DNA of 64,000 nt. It comes from Dillenia suffruticosa (taxonomy: Eukaryota > Streptophyta > Magnoliopsida > Dilleniales > Dilleniaceae). The notes under the pieces are model-generated. The model saw only the letters and a list, made by a program, of their open reading frames with translations. It had not been told where the DNA came from and ran no database searches. Of this stretch, positions 34,169 through 48,200 are shown one piece after another; positions within the stretch are counted from its first letter, which is position 1; each line of letters opens with the position of its first letter. Made by a program: the position numbers and the translations under genes. The stretch covers positions 8,459,109 through 8,523,108 of the forward strand of contig JAVTVX010000009.1 of assembly GCA_033439265.1 (NCBI GenBank). Reading direction: 5' to 3'.

Positions 34169-37100
34169 TTATATGTTGATAGTGGCATCCCACAATCTAA
34201 GAATTCCGTTGCGACCACCACTGCATATTCTTTTCCTCTCAAGATCAGAAGCCATGCATCTTACCTGAATGCCCAAAAAAGCCAATTATTACCCAGAGAA
34301 ATGAATCCCATATCTAGATGAAGAATAATCATCGACACAAAGCCAGGAAGCAGATTGTCAAACACAAATATATGATACGGAAGATCCAGTCCCAAGAAAA
34401 AGTATTTCAATTTTCAGTAGATACAACAAAATAAAATAGCGAGGGTGCAATCGGGAGTTATCCTTTCAATTGAATGAAAAGCTATCAGTTAGAACACTGA
34501 AATGTATTTTTCAATGAAGATCAAACATGACATCGCAAAAAGCTGCAGAGAGGAAACACTCAAAGACACAGATGTAATGACTGATATTGAACACCGAACT
34601 TGAAAGAACTAGGAATAAAAAGGCAAAGAGGATAAATGCAGGTACCACAGCCGTGGTCCTCTGAGGAGTTCTATAAAGTTGCCACCCAGCCATCTTTGAG
34701 CCCACGCTTGAAGAGAAGCCACCGAGTCTTTCTTGGGGTCGATGGAAAAGAGACATCGAGTTATCAGCTGCTCCAATACCCAACCAATGCTCCCCAGCAT
34801 TGATGGATAGTACAGCAGCATTATGAATAGTAACATTCTTCACACATTTTATACCTCCTGCATGAAGAAAAAAATATATCTTCCATAGTGCCATGATGCC
34901 AACTTAATATCTGAATTTGGAAAAGTGTATAATCATTCAGAAAGGCATCCGAGGTACACATGCAATTACCATTAGACATATTAGCTTCAAGCGTGCTTAA
35001 AATCACACATCAACATACAGGGCACATGTAAGACTCAAGGTTGCAGTGAACTTAATTAACAAGACCAGAGAGGGAATGCATTTGAATTATTAAAAGACTA
35101 AATAGGAATTGAGGATGAAACTTAAAATATATATATGTTGTGCCCTACTTCTAATAATAATTCCATCTTAGTTTCACAGGACGAATGTCTACTCCGCATG
35201 TGAAGGATGGTAAAATGTCCTTTATGCCCTCTATCCTCTGTGTCTAGGTACTCAACTTGTTACAGACAATCAGGAGAGCTATTCCTTTTCCTAATGAAAA
35301 ATCTAGACACAAGTAGAAAAGATGGATATAACTGAAGAACATTTCCATCCTGCCATATCTTTTGGAGTAAATTCATTCCAAAAATTTCTACTCTATAGGA
35401 GATCCTGAACTCCTTTCTGCTCTCTTTCCCTTGATTGCACTTTCCACCACTGACCATGTATAAAATCCAAATACAGAGGTTGTCAATGGTCGCACTGTTC
35501 ATGGGAGACCCATTAAATTAACTTGATCTATTGCTCTTAATAGTCAGTTTTAATCTTTCATAACCACCATACATTAAAAATAGCCCATTTCTATTGGTCA
35601 TCACTTCCCCCAAAGGCGATTGTTATACTCCAGCCAAATTTTACAACTCTTATCAACTTATTTCTGAACACACAATTCTTTAATCAACAGCCAAGGTGTG
35701 GGAGACATTGACATTGAAATACACAAGGAGAATACAAAAAGTACTGCATCATCAGCAATCAAGACCATATTAAGAATTTGAATCCCTTCCATTCCATAAA
35801 GTCGTGTTGAGAAGAAAATTGTTACAAACTTGTTTTAGAAAATTAAAGTTCCCTTTTTCCGGTAGAACAAAGTAAACGTATTAAAAGCACCAATGGAGGA
35901 GGAGCATATTTAACCTGAAGGAGAAAAAAGAATCCACAGACCACTACATTGTCATTTAAAATAAAAAGAAAAGGGAGAATAGAAATAGAAAAGAGTTTTA
36001 AACTAAAGACAAACACAAAGCTAGCCAGGAAATGAGAATGTTAACCATTAAAGCATTTGCGCACGCACATTAACACATTCTGTTCTCTGGTGGTTCCTAG
36101 TTCCACCCATGTCCATGTAGGCCAAGAATAGAATAATGAAAAATATAAATGTAACCTTCACATTAGTCCAACAACTTCAAGGTTTTCTAGGAGAGGTCAA
36201 TGAAAGAGAGCTTTCAGATGTTGCTGGAATGTTAGCAAAAGTTGTAAAAATCTTGGATCTATCTGAACAATTATCTGATCCTATAACTGCACAATTGTAA
36301 ATTTCTAAGGTATCTTAATCTGATTTAATGACGTTGCTCATGAAACCAGTGAAGCAGAATCCAAACTTCAATGACCTTAATGTGAGACTGTTATGAATTA
36401 AAACATACTCGTTATTTTTATGTGTAAGGATATTTTAATCATTTTGTCTACTATGTAAGCCCTATATACATGTATATAATGAGACATGCCTTACACAATG
36501 AAGTGCACGGCTTTTGCAAATCTATTTCTCTCCCAACAGAGACCAAGAAGTTGAAAGTTACAAGCAGAACATGGATAATCTAGGAAATGATGCTGCTCAG
36601 CTCAATTGTTCAACTTGAAAGAAGTTTTATCCCATCTCTTAGATGCTACATTCATCTAGTATTCCAAGTCAAAAGCACCTACTTCATCAACCAGTGGTCC
36701 TTCACATGTAAATTATAGACCAATAAGAAAGTGCATATTATCATTTTTGCTTCTCCTCACTCTCATACACAATGTCCCAATTCCATCAAAAAATAATATA
36801 CATGAAAGTACATAAAAAAGGCATAACAACAAAAGAAACGTCAACACGAAATTATATATCTTACTATTCATGTAGAGCCTACAAAATTGGGAACAATACC
36901 AGATAGCTTCCAAAGAAGAGTAGAGACACAAAGCTTCTTTATCATGAGACTCTAATTATATCATTCTTTCTCAATTACAACATCCATATTCATATAGAAA
37001 GCAAACTCTGAGTTTTTGCCGCATGGGTTTAGAGCTCAGACACACTTCTGAGGGATTAAAGTGCCAATTAAAATTTTCTTCTGATTTCAACTATACTCCC

Positions 37101-38441
37101 ATATAAAGCTTAGAGCATCCCACTAACCACCAGGGATGTAGGCTGAGAAATCTCAGACCACCATACATTCTTTTGAAAAGATCTTACTCTCAAGATCCGA
37201 ATCCAAGACTTCAGCTCAGCTGGTCCCATTTCTCATTCTCTCTCCACTGATTTTTTTTTTTTTAAGAGAAATTCCACTAACCATGGGGTTGTAGGATGAG
37301 CTTTGTTAAACAATCTTATATTCTTCTATGAAGAAGAACTTGTTTTCAAGAATTGAATCCAGGACCCATGTCGGCTGGTCCCATTTCTCATTCTCTTCCT
37401 CTTTAATTTTTAATCAGGGACAAAATCTACATCGACAAAAGATTGATATGACTTGGTCAATAAGCAAACATGCAAACATTTATGAAAGTTATCCACAAAA
37501 CACCGGAGAGCTTTCTCCATCCCTTCAAAAATTCTTGTGTTCTGTTCTCCCAATACCGACCAACACAGCTGGAGAGAGCATCCTAAAGACTCATTTCTCT
37601 ATTTTAGTTATCATTTTCTTAGACAAGTAGCATGTGAGGATAAAACACATTTAAACAATTTCACTTCTTTACTCAATGAAACTTAATACTAACATACTCG
37701 TAGTGTTTGCTCTAAATGTTGGTAATACATCCAACACCAAAGACATTTGAAAAGATTAAACACACTGGATAATTTTGATGTGCATCAAAGCAGTGTGGCT
37801 CCCAACAGAGAGATGCAGATATTTGATAGATTTGATACAATATCTGATTCTGAGTCTTGCATGTTCTTTTAGCTTAGTTGGCTGAAGGTTTTATTAGGCA
37901 GTTAAAACCAATGTTATTAAAACCGGACCGAGCCACCGGTTGGACAGGTTCAACCATCCACTCAGATATTTCACGGGTCGGACCAATTATAATAACATTT
38001 CTACATTGAACCTTAAAAACTCGCAGGTCAATTGAGGTTGACCCATGACCCACGTGACCCGCGGCTGAATTCCTATAAACCCATCAACAATGTCTCTCCA
38101 AGACCTCCAGACCTCAGCTTCTTCAACTACTCACTTCGATCCTTCTTCCACCTTATTAATGATATGGATTGACGATCTGATTAGAGATCTGATGAGTAGT
38201 TGATGATGTGGTTAGAGATCTCAACTTCTTCCAGATGTGGTTAGAGATCTCTCCTCTACTCCTCACTTTGGCTATGAACCAGATCTCTCCTCTTCTTCAA
38301 CTACTCCAGATCTCTAACTTACAACAACAGTTGATCATGGTGAGAGGAGGATTGGGAAGGTTGGATTTGGCTGTGAAGGCCTTGAAATTGAGGGGAGAGA
38401 GAGAAATGGGATTTGACCATACTTGCTCTCTTAGACTTGAA

Positions 38442-38475
<34 letters not shown>

Positions 38476-41250
38476 CAAGAGTCCTTCGCCTTTCGTTTTT
38501 AATACTCTTCAATCAATTTTTATGAAATTGGGGAGGGAGAGAGGAGGGAGAGGGGGGAGAGAGAGATATTGTTATTTTGTTTCTTCTTATTATTGTTGAT
38601 TTTATATTTATTAAATTTTTATATAAAAATATGAAATTAATAAATATGTTTATTTTAAAAATTAATTTTATATATAATTTTAATTATTATTAAAAAACCA
38701 ACGAATCAACCACATTGACTCACGGTTGAATCGGTTTAATCACAATTTTGAATTTTACAGGTTGATAAACGGTACAACTCTAATAACATTGGTTAAAACA
38801 TAGAAAGACACCATCTTTGATCTTGATCTTTGAGATGCCTGTTAAGGATATCGCAAAAGCTATTTCCACGTCATTTTGATTGCAGCACTAGAGTTGTTAA
38901 CAAAATTTCATCAAGTAAAAGCTAGACATACAATATTAAAGTAAATTGTCTCTTACCCTCCTCATTTTCCCAGAATCGAAGCAAGCCATCAGATGAACCT
39001 GATAAGGACATTATATTGTTAGAAAACCGTCCTTAAACAGCACGGTTGCTCACTTAGTAATGGAAACAGTAGTGCACCCAAAAAAAAAAACAAAGAAAGG
39101 AAGAGCTTTTAGAAAAATATGTGCATCAAACAATGTGGAGGATAAGATGAACCTGTAATGATTCCCTTCTCTGACATTGAGTACTCAACACACACAATTG
39201 GACCAGCATGACATGCCAGCACAGCATCACAAGTTCCCCGAGAAACAGACCACATTCTTGCCGTCCAATCATCACTACCAGTAATTACAGTATCACCAAC
39301 CATTCTAATAGACCTGCATGTTGAATACAGAGTTATGTAGAAGTGCTATATTATCACAGTAGAAAAAAGAAAGAAAATACATCATATACTTGCTATACTG
39401 ACCGAATCCATTTTGTATGCCCCAAAAGTTTGTGCATCTGCTTACCAGCACGGATGTCCCAAATATTTGCAACACTAAAAATGTAATGTTGACCATTAGT
39501 GATGGATAGCACATGAAAAGACCAACTTTAACAGCAACTATAAATGTGATATTCAAAACATACGCGTCTCTCCCTCCAGCAGCAAGGATTCCTGTGTTGT
39601 CATCATATTCCATGCATAGGATTGCACTAGAGCAACGGCCAACAGTTGCTACACATGTATCAGTTCTAACATCCCACATTTTTACAGTTCCATCATGTGC
39701 AGCAGTAAGGACACGTTCACCTGACAGCATGCGAACACAACTGACCTACATGAACAAATAACAGGTATATACAAATGTTATGTTTCCAATCCTGCATCCA
39801 ACATCCAGCAACTGACTTCCAAAACGTTTTTACGTGTCGATTAATGTTCACAGGAGAACCTGACATAAAAGGCAAAGTACTCATTTGCTCCTTACACTTT
39901 GCATAGAAATACAATATGCACCTTGTACTTTGTCCTGTTGCTTCTTGGATTTTCTATTTTAGGTTGATATACCGTTTCCACTGTTTATTCAATTAAGAGA
40001 GGATAACAAGGCTGTAGTTGCCTGCATGGTATGCGACATTTATGGCTCTTCTTGTGTGGACCATAACATGGATTCCAGGGTGGAGATTTCTCTAAACAAG
40101 AAATGAAATATTAATGGGCGCCGAGGGAGAGGATGAACCTCTTTAAATGATAGTGACTTAAATCAACATTACTACGACAGTAGGATTTTTGTCGAACACT
40201 TCGGTAAAGGGTATGAGTTCTCAAATGCGATTATTATCTACCTCCATACATGGTATGTGTGGGTAAGCTGAATTATGTCAGGTGGCAGTTTACTTTTATT
40301 CAAGTCCATCATATGTTTCTGTGTGGATTTCTTGAGAGGCATAGATAAAGTAAACTGTAATTACAAATCAAATGAATAGAAAAAAGAAAAAGAAGCATTT
40401 ATTATCATATTTTTCTTTTAATTAAAATACTCTTTACTTCAAACCTAAATGAAATGTTAATCACCCTTTAGTGATCCAAATCATAGAAGTGCCATGTTTT
40501 GGTGTGCATGATGAGATCAGGGGTAGAGTGATCCAGAGGACCACAATCCATACTAATGAAAGGAAAAAAAATGAGAACAAAGGTGCTTTCCATGTTCAAT
40601 TAATGGCCATGAGTCCTCTTGAGACAGAACAATCACTAAAAAGTGCACATTGACCCAAATAACAAAGATTGAAGAGAATGAAGTGTGCAAATCACACAAA
40701 AGTGTAAGATGTGCAAATCACGTGTTGTGAATTATTTTAGGGACCAAATGTGTACCCAATTAATTGGAGAGAATAAATAAATAATTACATATACCATGTC
40801 AAGTATTTTTACAATTATTGGTTATCATATCTGAGAGGCTTACTTGCACCACACCTTGGCTAACCAAGTCACCCATGGCCAGAGGGCATCAAATATGCAT
40901 AACATATGACAATTATGTTGGTTCAACACCTTTGCTGAACCAAGTGTGCCCATCACCAGAGGATGTCAAATTTGCAAACATATGAATGCTTTATTTTTTT
41001 CTGTAAATTGCTAAGCACATAATGTAGGTAATAGTGTTAATTCATTTAGTGTTCTGAAGTTATTCATCACACGTACATGTACACTATAAGCAAAAAGACA
41101 ATTGTAAACTGAACCTGAGCATCATGGCCCTTCAACTCTTCTAAGAGCTGAGTAGTTTGCTTATCCCAAACTAGGACAGACTGATCATCCGACCCTGATA
41201 CTACCTTTCCACGGTCGGAGCTTATTGCACGAATGGGCCTGCATAAAGGT

Positions 41251-41283
<33 letters not shown>

Positions 41284-42203
41284 ATGTTATAAGCTGATAA
41301 TTAATCATTTATTAGACAAGAGAGCAGCAATATCCACAACCAAGTAAATCATAAATTAGTAGTTGGCCAATACCCTGTATGCCCTTTCAGAGTTGACCGA
41401 AGTTCAGAACCACGGAGGCTAGGATCCCAGATCCTTATCTGCATCATTGTGCAAGAAATTTATATCAGCCATGGAGAAGTATCATCTTAGAATAAAGCAA
41501 TTCTAACTCAAAATACTAAATGGCAAACTCCTATTGTGAAAATATATATGTAAACTCGGCAGAATTAGTTGCTTCAATGGCACCGATCCCAGTAGAAAGT
41601 ATATTCGTCATACTCGATAGAAAAATATGCAAGCCAATAAACAAAGGCTTGAAATATACTCAATGGTAATGTGCATTGTACAAATAAAAATTTACTTGCT
41701 CAAACAAAGGAAACAAACATGCTTATTGGCCTTTGTCATTAATTTAATTATGTTATAGATTACTGTGCCCTTTCATACCAACTTGGCATCACCCTCTAGC
41801 ATACAAGGTTTTCTAAAGCAAGAGTTTTCGAGTTTGTAAGTACCAGTTTTAGTCAAGAAAGAGTGTGTGTTTATCAGTTATAGAAAAAACATAGATGACC
41901 TAGGACATTATATTCCAAACATGGCCTTCAAATCCAAATGCTAAGTGAAAACCTACAAAAGAAGAAAAAATGGACAGGCAAAGTAACAACAATGTTGGTC
42001 TACCGTGCAGTCTGTGCTTCCACTGAGAAAAAATCCTGCATCTTCACGATCACCAACCAGATCCCACACCTCTCTTCTTGTCACACAATGAATTGCTGTT
42101 ATGGCTCCAGTATGACCCCGAAGTAGGCGAACACTAGTTTGAATTTTCTTCTGCCCAGCAGCAGATATATCTTGTTTGTTAGAAGTCCCATTCTCACTTG
42201 CAC
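34169..42203 (-). CDS. SCD1: SCD1 exons 23-31, WD40 propeller
   Basis: Exons: 42203-42004, 41438-41374, 41238-41115, 39745-39564, 39474-39403, 39313-39153, 38998-38957, 34857-34646, 34264-34169. They encode residues about 825-1208. Eight WD units can be followed: LLRGHTGAITA..IRIWD, LKGHTGPIRA..VLVWD, LKGHDAQVSC..VKMWD, RCSSAILCM..ANIWD, LLGHTKWIRS..ARMWS, CHAGPIVCV..LRFWE, the IHNAAVLSI unit and the final LRLWDATINI. A propeller of eight units would serve for partner binding. Confidence 0.93.
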
Positions 42204-45200
42204 CTGGGCTTGACAACAGAAGACGGGTGATGAACTGTAGATTGCTTTTAAGAAAAAAATTATCTCAATAAAAGGAAGGAATACCTGTCGCCCCACTATC
42301 TGAGGTCCACCTACGAACACGACTGAAAGAATTTGTCCTTGATGTTGTGTCTCGGCTGAACATGCTTTGGACCCAACTCCTCCCAGAAGCCTCAGAGGGC
42401 TGCTGATTGGCATCTGCAGCATCTTGCGGAAGTGGAGATGACAACCCATAAGATGGTACGGACTGGCCCTTCAGCGAAGAGACTCCCCAGTAACCAATAC
42501 GGAGTTGTTGGATATGTGACAAAAAACCCCTGAGTTTTATCTGAAATCATACATTGTATGGCGATTTTAAGCACATTTACCAGCAATACAAAACAAGTAC
42601 ACGCGCATTGAGGCAAAAAAAATTCCCTCTGTTATCACATATATTGAAGTGAATAAAGTAGATTCTTTAAGACAAGAAAGACTTTGGAGGTTATTGGGTA
42701 TTATATAAGAGGTGCTTAGGTAAATTATTTTTTCAAAGTACTGCCAGAGAATGGAAGGAAAAGTAATATTCCCTAAAGACCAACATTGCAATATGAGGAA
42801 TTTTTTGGGCAGACTAGCATTATGTTGGATGCTACTTGCACCAGAGTGGACCACAAATATTAGAAGCAGCCATCACTCTAACTAGTGGACCATTTACTTC
42901 TACTGCAAAAGAGCTTTATTCCGTTCAAGAAAGGGGTTTCATCAGCAGTTAGATGCAAAAAACTAAAAGTTTAGTGTCAGTTCTACACTGTGAATGCATT
43001 AAACAGCACCATTCAGGGATTTGGCAGGCCACATGACTGGAAATCTTTTGGCACGTGACAAGAACAGCAGAGGTTGGACTGCAGTCTGGGAATATTTTGT
43101 ATACACGACAAAGCAGAACCATCTAACAACATTTTGCTTCTGTGATACAGTAGGAGCAAAACAGGAAGGCTTTGGGGCCAAGTACAGGTTCTTATCAACT
43201 TAATAATTTGTTAGAAAATTCTTTTTTTGCAGGGGGGGTGGGGGTTACAGAGATTTCTACTCTGCAGAACTCATTATTATTTTTTTAACACTTCGTGGGT
43301 TCCCTGGATCTTGTAAATAAGATTTTCAGCACTATGCACCCTTTGGGTGCCAGTCATTCATTTCCGCTTTTCTTCCTTACTTTTTTTTTGGGGGGGGGGG
43401 GAGGACACAGAGAAAAAGACATGGTAGTATCTGTTATTTTGATACTAAATCAAGATTGATGCTTCAACGAACCACAAACTTACCAATTGCTTGTGTCCAA
43501 TGTTGTTTTTCTCAGCTATGGTTTCAATCATAAACCAAGAATCAGTATCAGGAAGTCCTAGCCCCGCCTTTAAATCAATGTAGAAGACAAGCTCATGAGA
43601 AAAAGATAAAGGAAAACAAAGAATAATTCTTGGGTAAAGAAAAGACTAAACAAAAGAAGCCGTACCATATGAGACGCCACTATAATCAGCTGTGTGGACA
43701 CCTGAGTTGCATAATTGGCAGACCTGGAAGTAGACCAGACTTAGGTCATACATGGTTCCCTCATACAGCAACATAACTATAACAAAATACTATTTCCAGT
43801 GCTTCAATGCAAGGAAACCTTAGTTTAACACAGTTCATTAGAAAGACTAAGAAAGTAACAGCTAGTTCAAGTAGAGCTCCCGAGGAATCAAAGACTGCCA
43901 GCACACCAAAAAACATTGGTAGGAATACACTATAATTGGTGCTTTCACATATGAGGATGCTCAAAATTTTCAGGGAAAAATATCCTTCTTGTTATATTTT
44001 GCATTGCAAGATCAGCTGCATTTTTAGGGTCTTGTGCCCTTGATGCCTTTTCTCGTATTAATTGATAATCTTCGGCACAATTGGCATGCTCTAATTGCTT
44101 GATGTTTTCTCTCCAGTTCTGTCTTTAGAAGAGGATAACTTTTTATTGCCCAGCTTATTTCTCTTTTTCCTCCCCCAGAAAAACTTGTTTCTCTATTAGA
44201 TACATAAACAAATAAAATGCATTTCAATGGTATCTAAGAATTAGCACATGGATATGCTGCCAGAAGAGGACAATGGAGCATTGCAAGAACTTATATAAGA
44301 AGCACAACTCTGAGTTAAAAACTGACAGCATCAGAACATGCAAGTTGAACTCTGTTGTTTTATTGTTATTTAGAGTCCTATATTCATGGTAAAATTTTGA
44401 CCCAGTACCCCACCTGACACCCCCTAGTAATTGTTCCAGAGTCTGACATGACTATCTTAGGGGAAAATTTTTCACAAGGACAGTGCAGACTTGCCCATCC
44501 TTGAGTCTCTTCTATAAGTTCAAAGTGTATATTATCCACTTCATGGCATATGCACAAGCTGCCAGCTCCTGATAGAATACTACCAAACTAGTCCAAACAA
44601 AACAGTCACAGCTTCAGTAAAAGCATCTCAAGGAAAGCTATCAATCTCCAATTATCAAAAACATACATGTCAGGTGAACAGTAGCACCAGTTCTTATCAA
44701 ATCTAAATGAACCACAAATATTTATTATGAAGGGCACAAAAAAGGGAGAAAAAATAATTTCTTTGGATAAACAACAAGGATATAGACGCATATGAATTTC
44801 ATTAATCAGAAAGAAGAAACAAAAGAAATTAGGGTTCACCGTAGATATGTCAGAAGAGAAGTTTTAATTTTAAAAGACTATCAACACCAAGCTTATTATT
44901 GTGTGATTCTTACATGACTGAAGACCGCTCCATCAGATAGTCAAAATAACCTTCCCAAAACCTGTAAACATTTTTATAATGAAAAGAAACTAAAGTCAGA
45001 CTCTAATTAAACATAAGTAAATCCTATAAGATCCATGGAAGTAACCTCTTACATGAGAAAGGGAATAGCTTAATCCACAGGTACACATGGTTTTCTTTTT
45101 CTTAGGGAGAAGGGCAAAGTTCAAAGTTAATTCAAATAAAAAAGAAAAACATCATTGTAATTTTCCTAAATCATGCTTCAAAAAGGAAGCAGAGATGTTT

Positions 45201-48200
45201 TAAGACGTTTTTTACTGGGTAAGGTACTTGATCCTGAGTTGGCCTCTAAGCTTGAGAGAGCTTTTGAAGAAAGAAATATCAGGGACTATATTTGTTTAAA
45301 TTGTTGCAATTGCAGCTACGATAGCAGTAATTGTTGAAGTCAAATCAGGTGTGTAAAGTGTTACAGAATGCAAAATGCTTATCAAAGGCCAACAGGGATT
45401 TTAATACTGAATGCCTTGTCACAGCAACATGGCTGTAACAGCCCTATCAGACTCTTCTTAGAACTACATAAGCCAAGTGTAAATTCCTCACCAGAATGAT
45501 CAGAGTTGGAGAAATGAAAACTTCTCAAAACACTTTTCTCCCCCATGTGTTAGTGGCCACCTAGAAGAGAAAGGGAACTGCCTTACGCAGACCCAGACAA
45601 CCATTTGTTTTCATCTAGTTACAGCGTCTATTTTTTACAGAAAAGAATAAATCCATAAATTGCACCAAGGAGGTTCACCAGGGAGGTGCACCATGTGCAA
45701 CCTGAAAGGGTTGCATGTTATCTACAAAAGACATCACATCTGTATAGTTTTAAAACAGTGAGAAGAGAACCACCAATGAAGGGATCTAAACCAAAGATCT
45801 ACAATAAAAAATAAAGAGTCTCTCTGAACCGCAGAAAATTCTTTAATCTCTCCCTCCACAATAACCAAAAAATAGCTAGAAGGAATAAAGTAATAATCCT
45901 CCTATTTGCTGCACAACATCTCAACAAACTCCAAGACAACAACTGATATCACACATATCTTAGAAGTCAGCAAAACAATCTCCGGACTAAAGAAAACCCA
46001 ACTCCCACAAATATCTTGTCCACTCAAAATTACATCCAGTTACAGTGTCCTTAGCAACAAGTAATCATTATAATGGGAGGGGATAAGTGTTCACACGCAG
46101 AGTCAGAACTATTACTTTCTTTTGATACCGGGGAAAGCATTGCAGCTGGCACAGAACTAAGAAAAGCATACCTTAGCTCCTCCCAGATGGACAAGGAAAG
46201 AAGATGCCGTTGGATGTAATCTGAGACGTTGTTCGCATCCTTCTTAAACATTTCAGCAGACACGTCAAGTGCATCTCTAATAGTTAGCATGTCATTTCTT
46301 GAGGTTGCACGGGTTATAGCTGTTTTGAGCTGGGACAGAGAAAGACAAAGGCCGTTAATAGGATACAGACAGGGTTACTAAAATATAAACACCCACAAAG
46401 CCAAGGAAGAGATGGCCACAAGATGCTAATATATGCATTTCATAGTGAGTTATGACTCCTTGGATAAAACTCAAGTGTATTTTGTATCATGAAGGACAAT
46501 TACCACAAAAGTGACAATGTTTTGTTCAGTGCTAATCTGGCTGCCTTTCACACCACAAATTAAAGTAGATTTCTAATTTTTTAGATAGAAAAAGAATTTT
46601 ACTAAATGTACGATAAAATACACGTAACACTTGAAGAATAACAAATTCTAAGAGGCAAGAGAAGCAGCAAATAGTAAAAAGAAGATCTAACAAAAGACTG
46701 TTTTTCTATCCCTCTTCAAGTCCTCTAGACATGCTACTAAATGTCATGTGTTATTCACATGGATGATACAGTAAATGCCACATGAACAGTTGAGCAAACC
46801 ATAGCCATTTTCTTTATGGAGAATAACAATATTTAAACTCCTACTGCAATCATGTAAAAGAGCAGTTCACTAATGAAAGAATCTAACATGCCAATAAAAT
46901 AGCAACAACTCATAAAAGAGTAAATAGTCACAAAACACAACATACCAATTCCTTGACCGCAATAAACTGCCCTTCAGTTAATTGACAAAGCCATCCCTAA
47001 AGGCATTGTCATAGCAAAATTAGTAAGCCACAAAGGAATTATGTATTAAATTGGTGAATAATTTTCTGAACTCCATACCGAGTGTATATGCTCCCTAATG
47101 CATTCAACAAATCCGCTGCCGCCAATGCCCTCCGCATCAGATTCAATTAAAGCTGCAATGATCACAATGCCCCCATTGTGGAATTATAAATATAATACGA
47201 ACTAATTTAACACAAAAGGCTTGTCTTTGTAATGAATAAGAAATGCAGGTTCTTAGAACAATACCAAGAATCGTCCCATATTCAAAAGAAGAAAGAGGAT
47301 CTTCAGTTGGTGCCAACTTCAAAAGTCTCAGCCACAATCCCTGCCCAATGAGAAACAACAGACCAGATAACCACAACAAACTCTGCAGGGTTGATCCACC
47401 ACAGGTCCAATTTTGAACATAGGTCTGTGTTGTTAACAACTATGTTGAAGGCACAATCAACACAGAAAAAGACACAGATGCTGATGGTTTGATTCGGTGC
47501 AAACAGGGTGTAATTTTAGGCTCAAATACCAAATATTGTAAAACCAGGAGGGCCGAAGGAAAGGAAGAAGAGATAAGGGGAAGTCCTCTTGTTCAGAGGA
47601 GACTGCCAGAAAAAAGAAAGAAGGGAGAAGAACAGATTGTTAGATTAAACAATAACAAGGAGGAAGAAAGAAAGAGATGAACCAAAGATAAAGGAAAACC
47701 ATGGTAGACTCAGGATGAGAAACAGAGAGGCCAGAACACAGCGAGAAATGATCTTGGATTTAAAACCATGAATAAGAGAGGTGCATCAGACCTGCAGTTT
47801 TACTTTTATGTCCAAAACCATACGCTCCCTCTCTGCCTGCATAACACAATAATTCATCGGATCAAAAAATTTCCGAGACTAAACCACATTATGCATGTGT
47901 AGGATTGATTGCAGGAGGAGAAAAAATAAAAAAAGGACTTACAGCCCTCTCTCTTGGACTAAGGCTTTCTGCTTTAGAGTCCATTACAGAAGGTGAACTG
48001 TTAATAAAGCAAAGCAACGTTGTCATATCAGTGCACAGTTGATAAAACAACTCCACTAACACTAACAACAACGACGACGACGACGAAAAACTAAGCCTTA
48101 ATCCCAAATTTTGGGATCGGCCGTTTGAGAGACCAAGAACAAAGCAAAAAATGTATATCTGCAGATACATACCCTGGTGTATGCTTTCCTGAATATTCAA

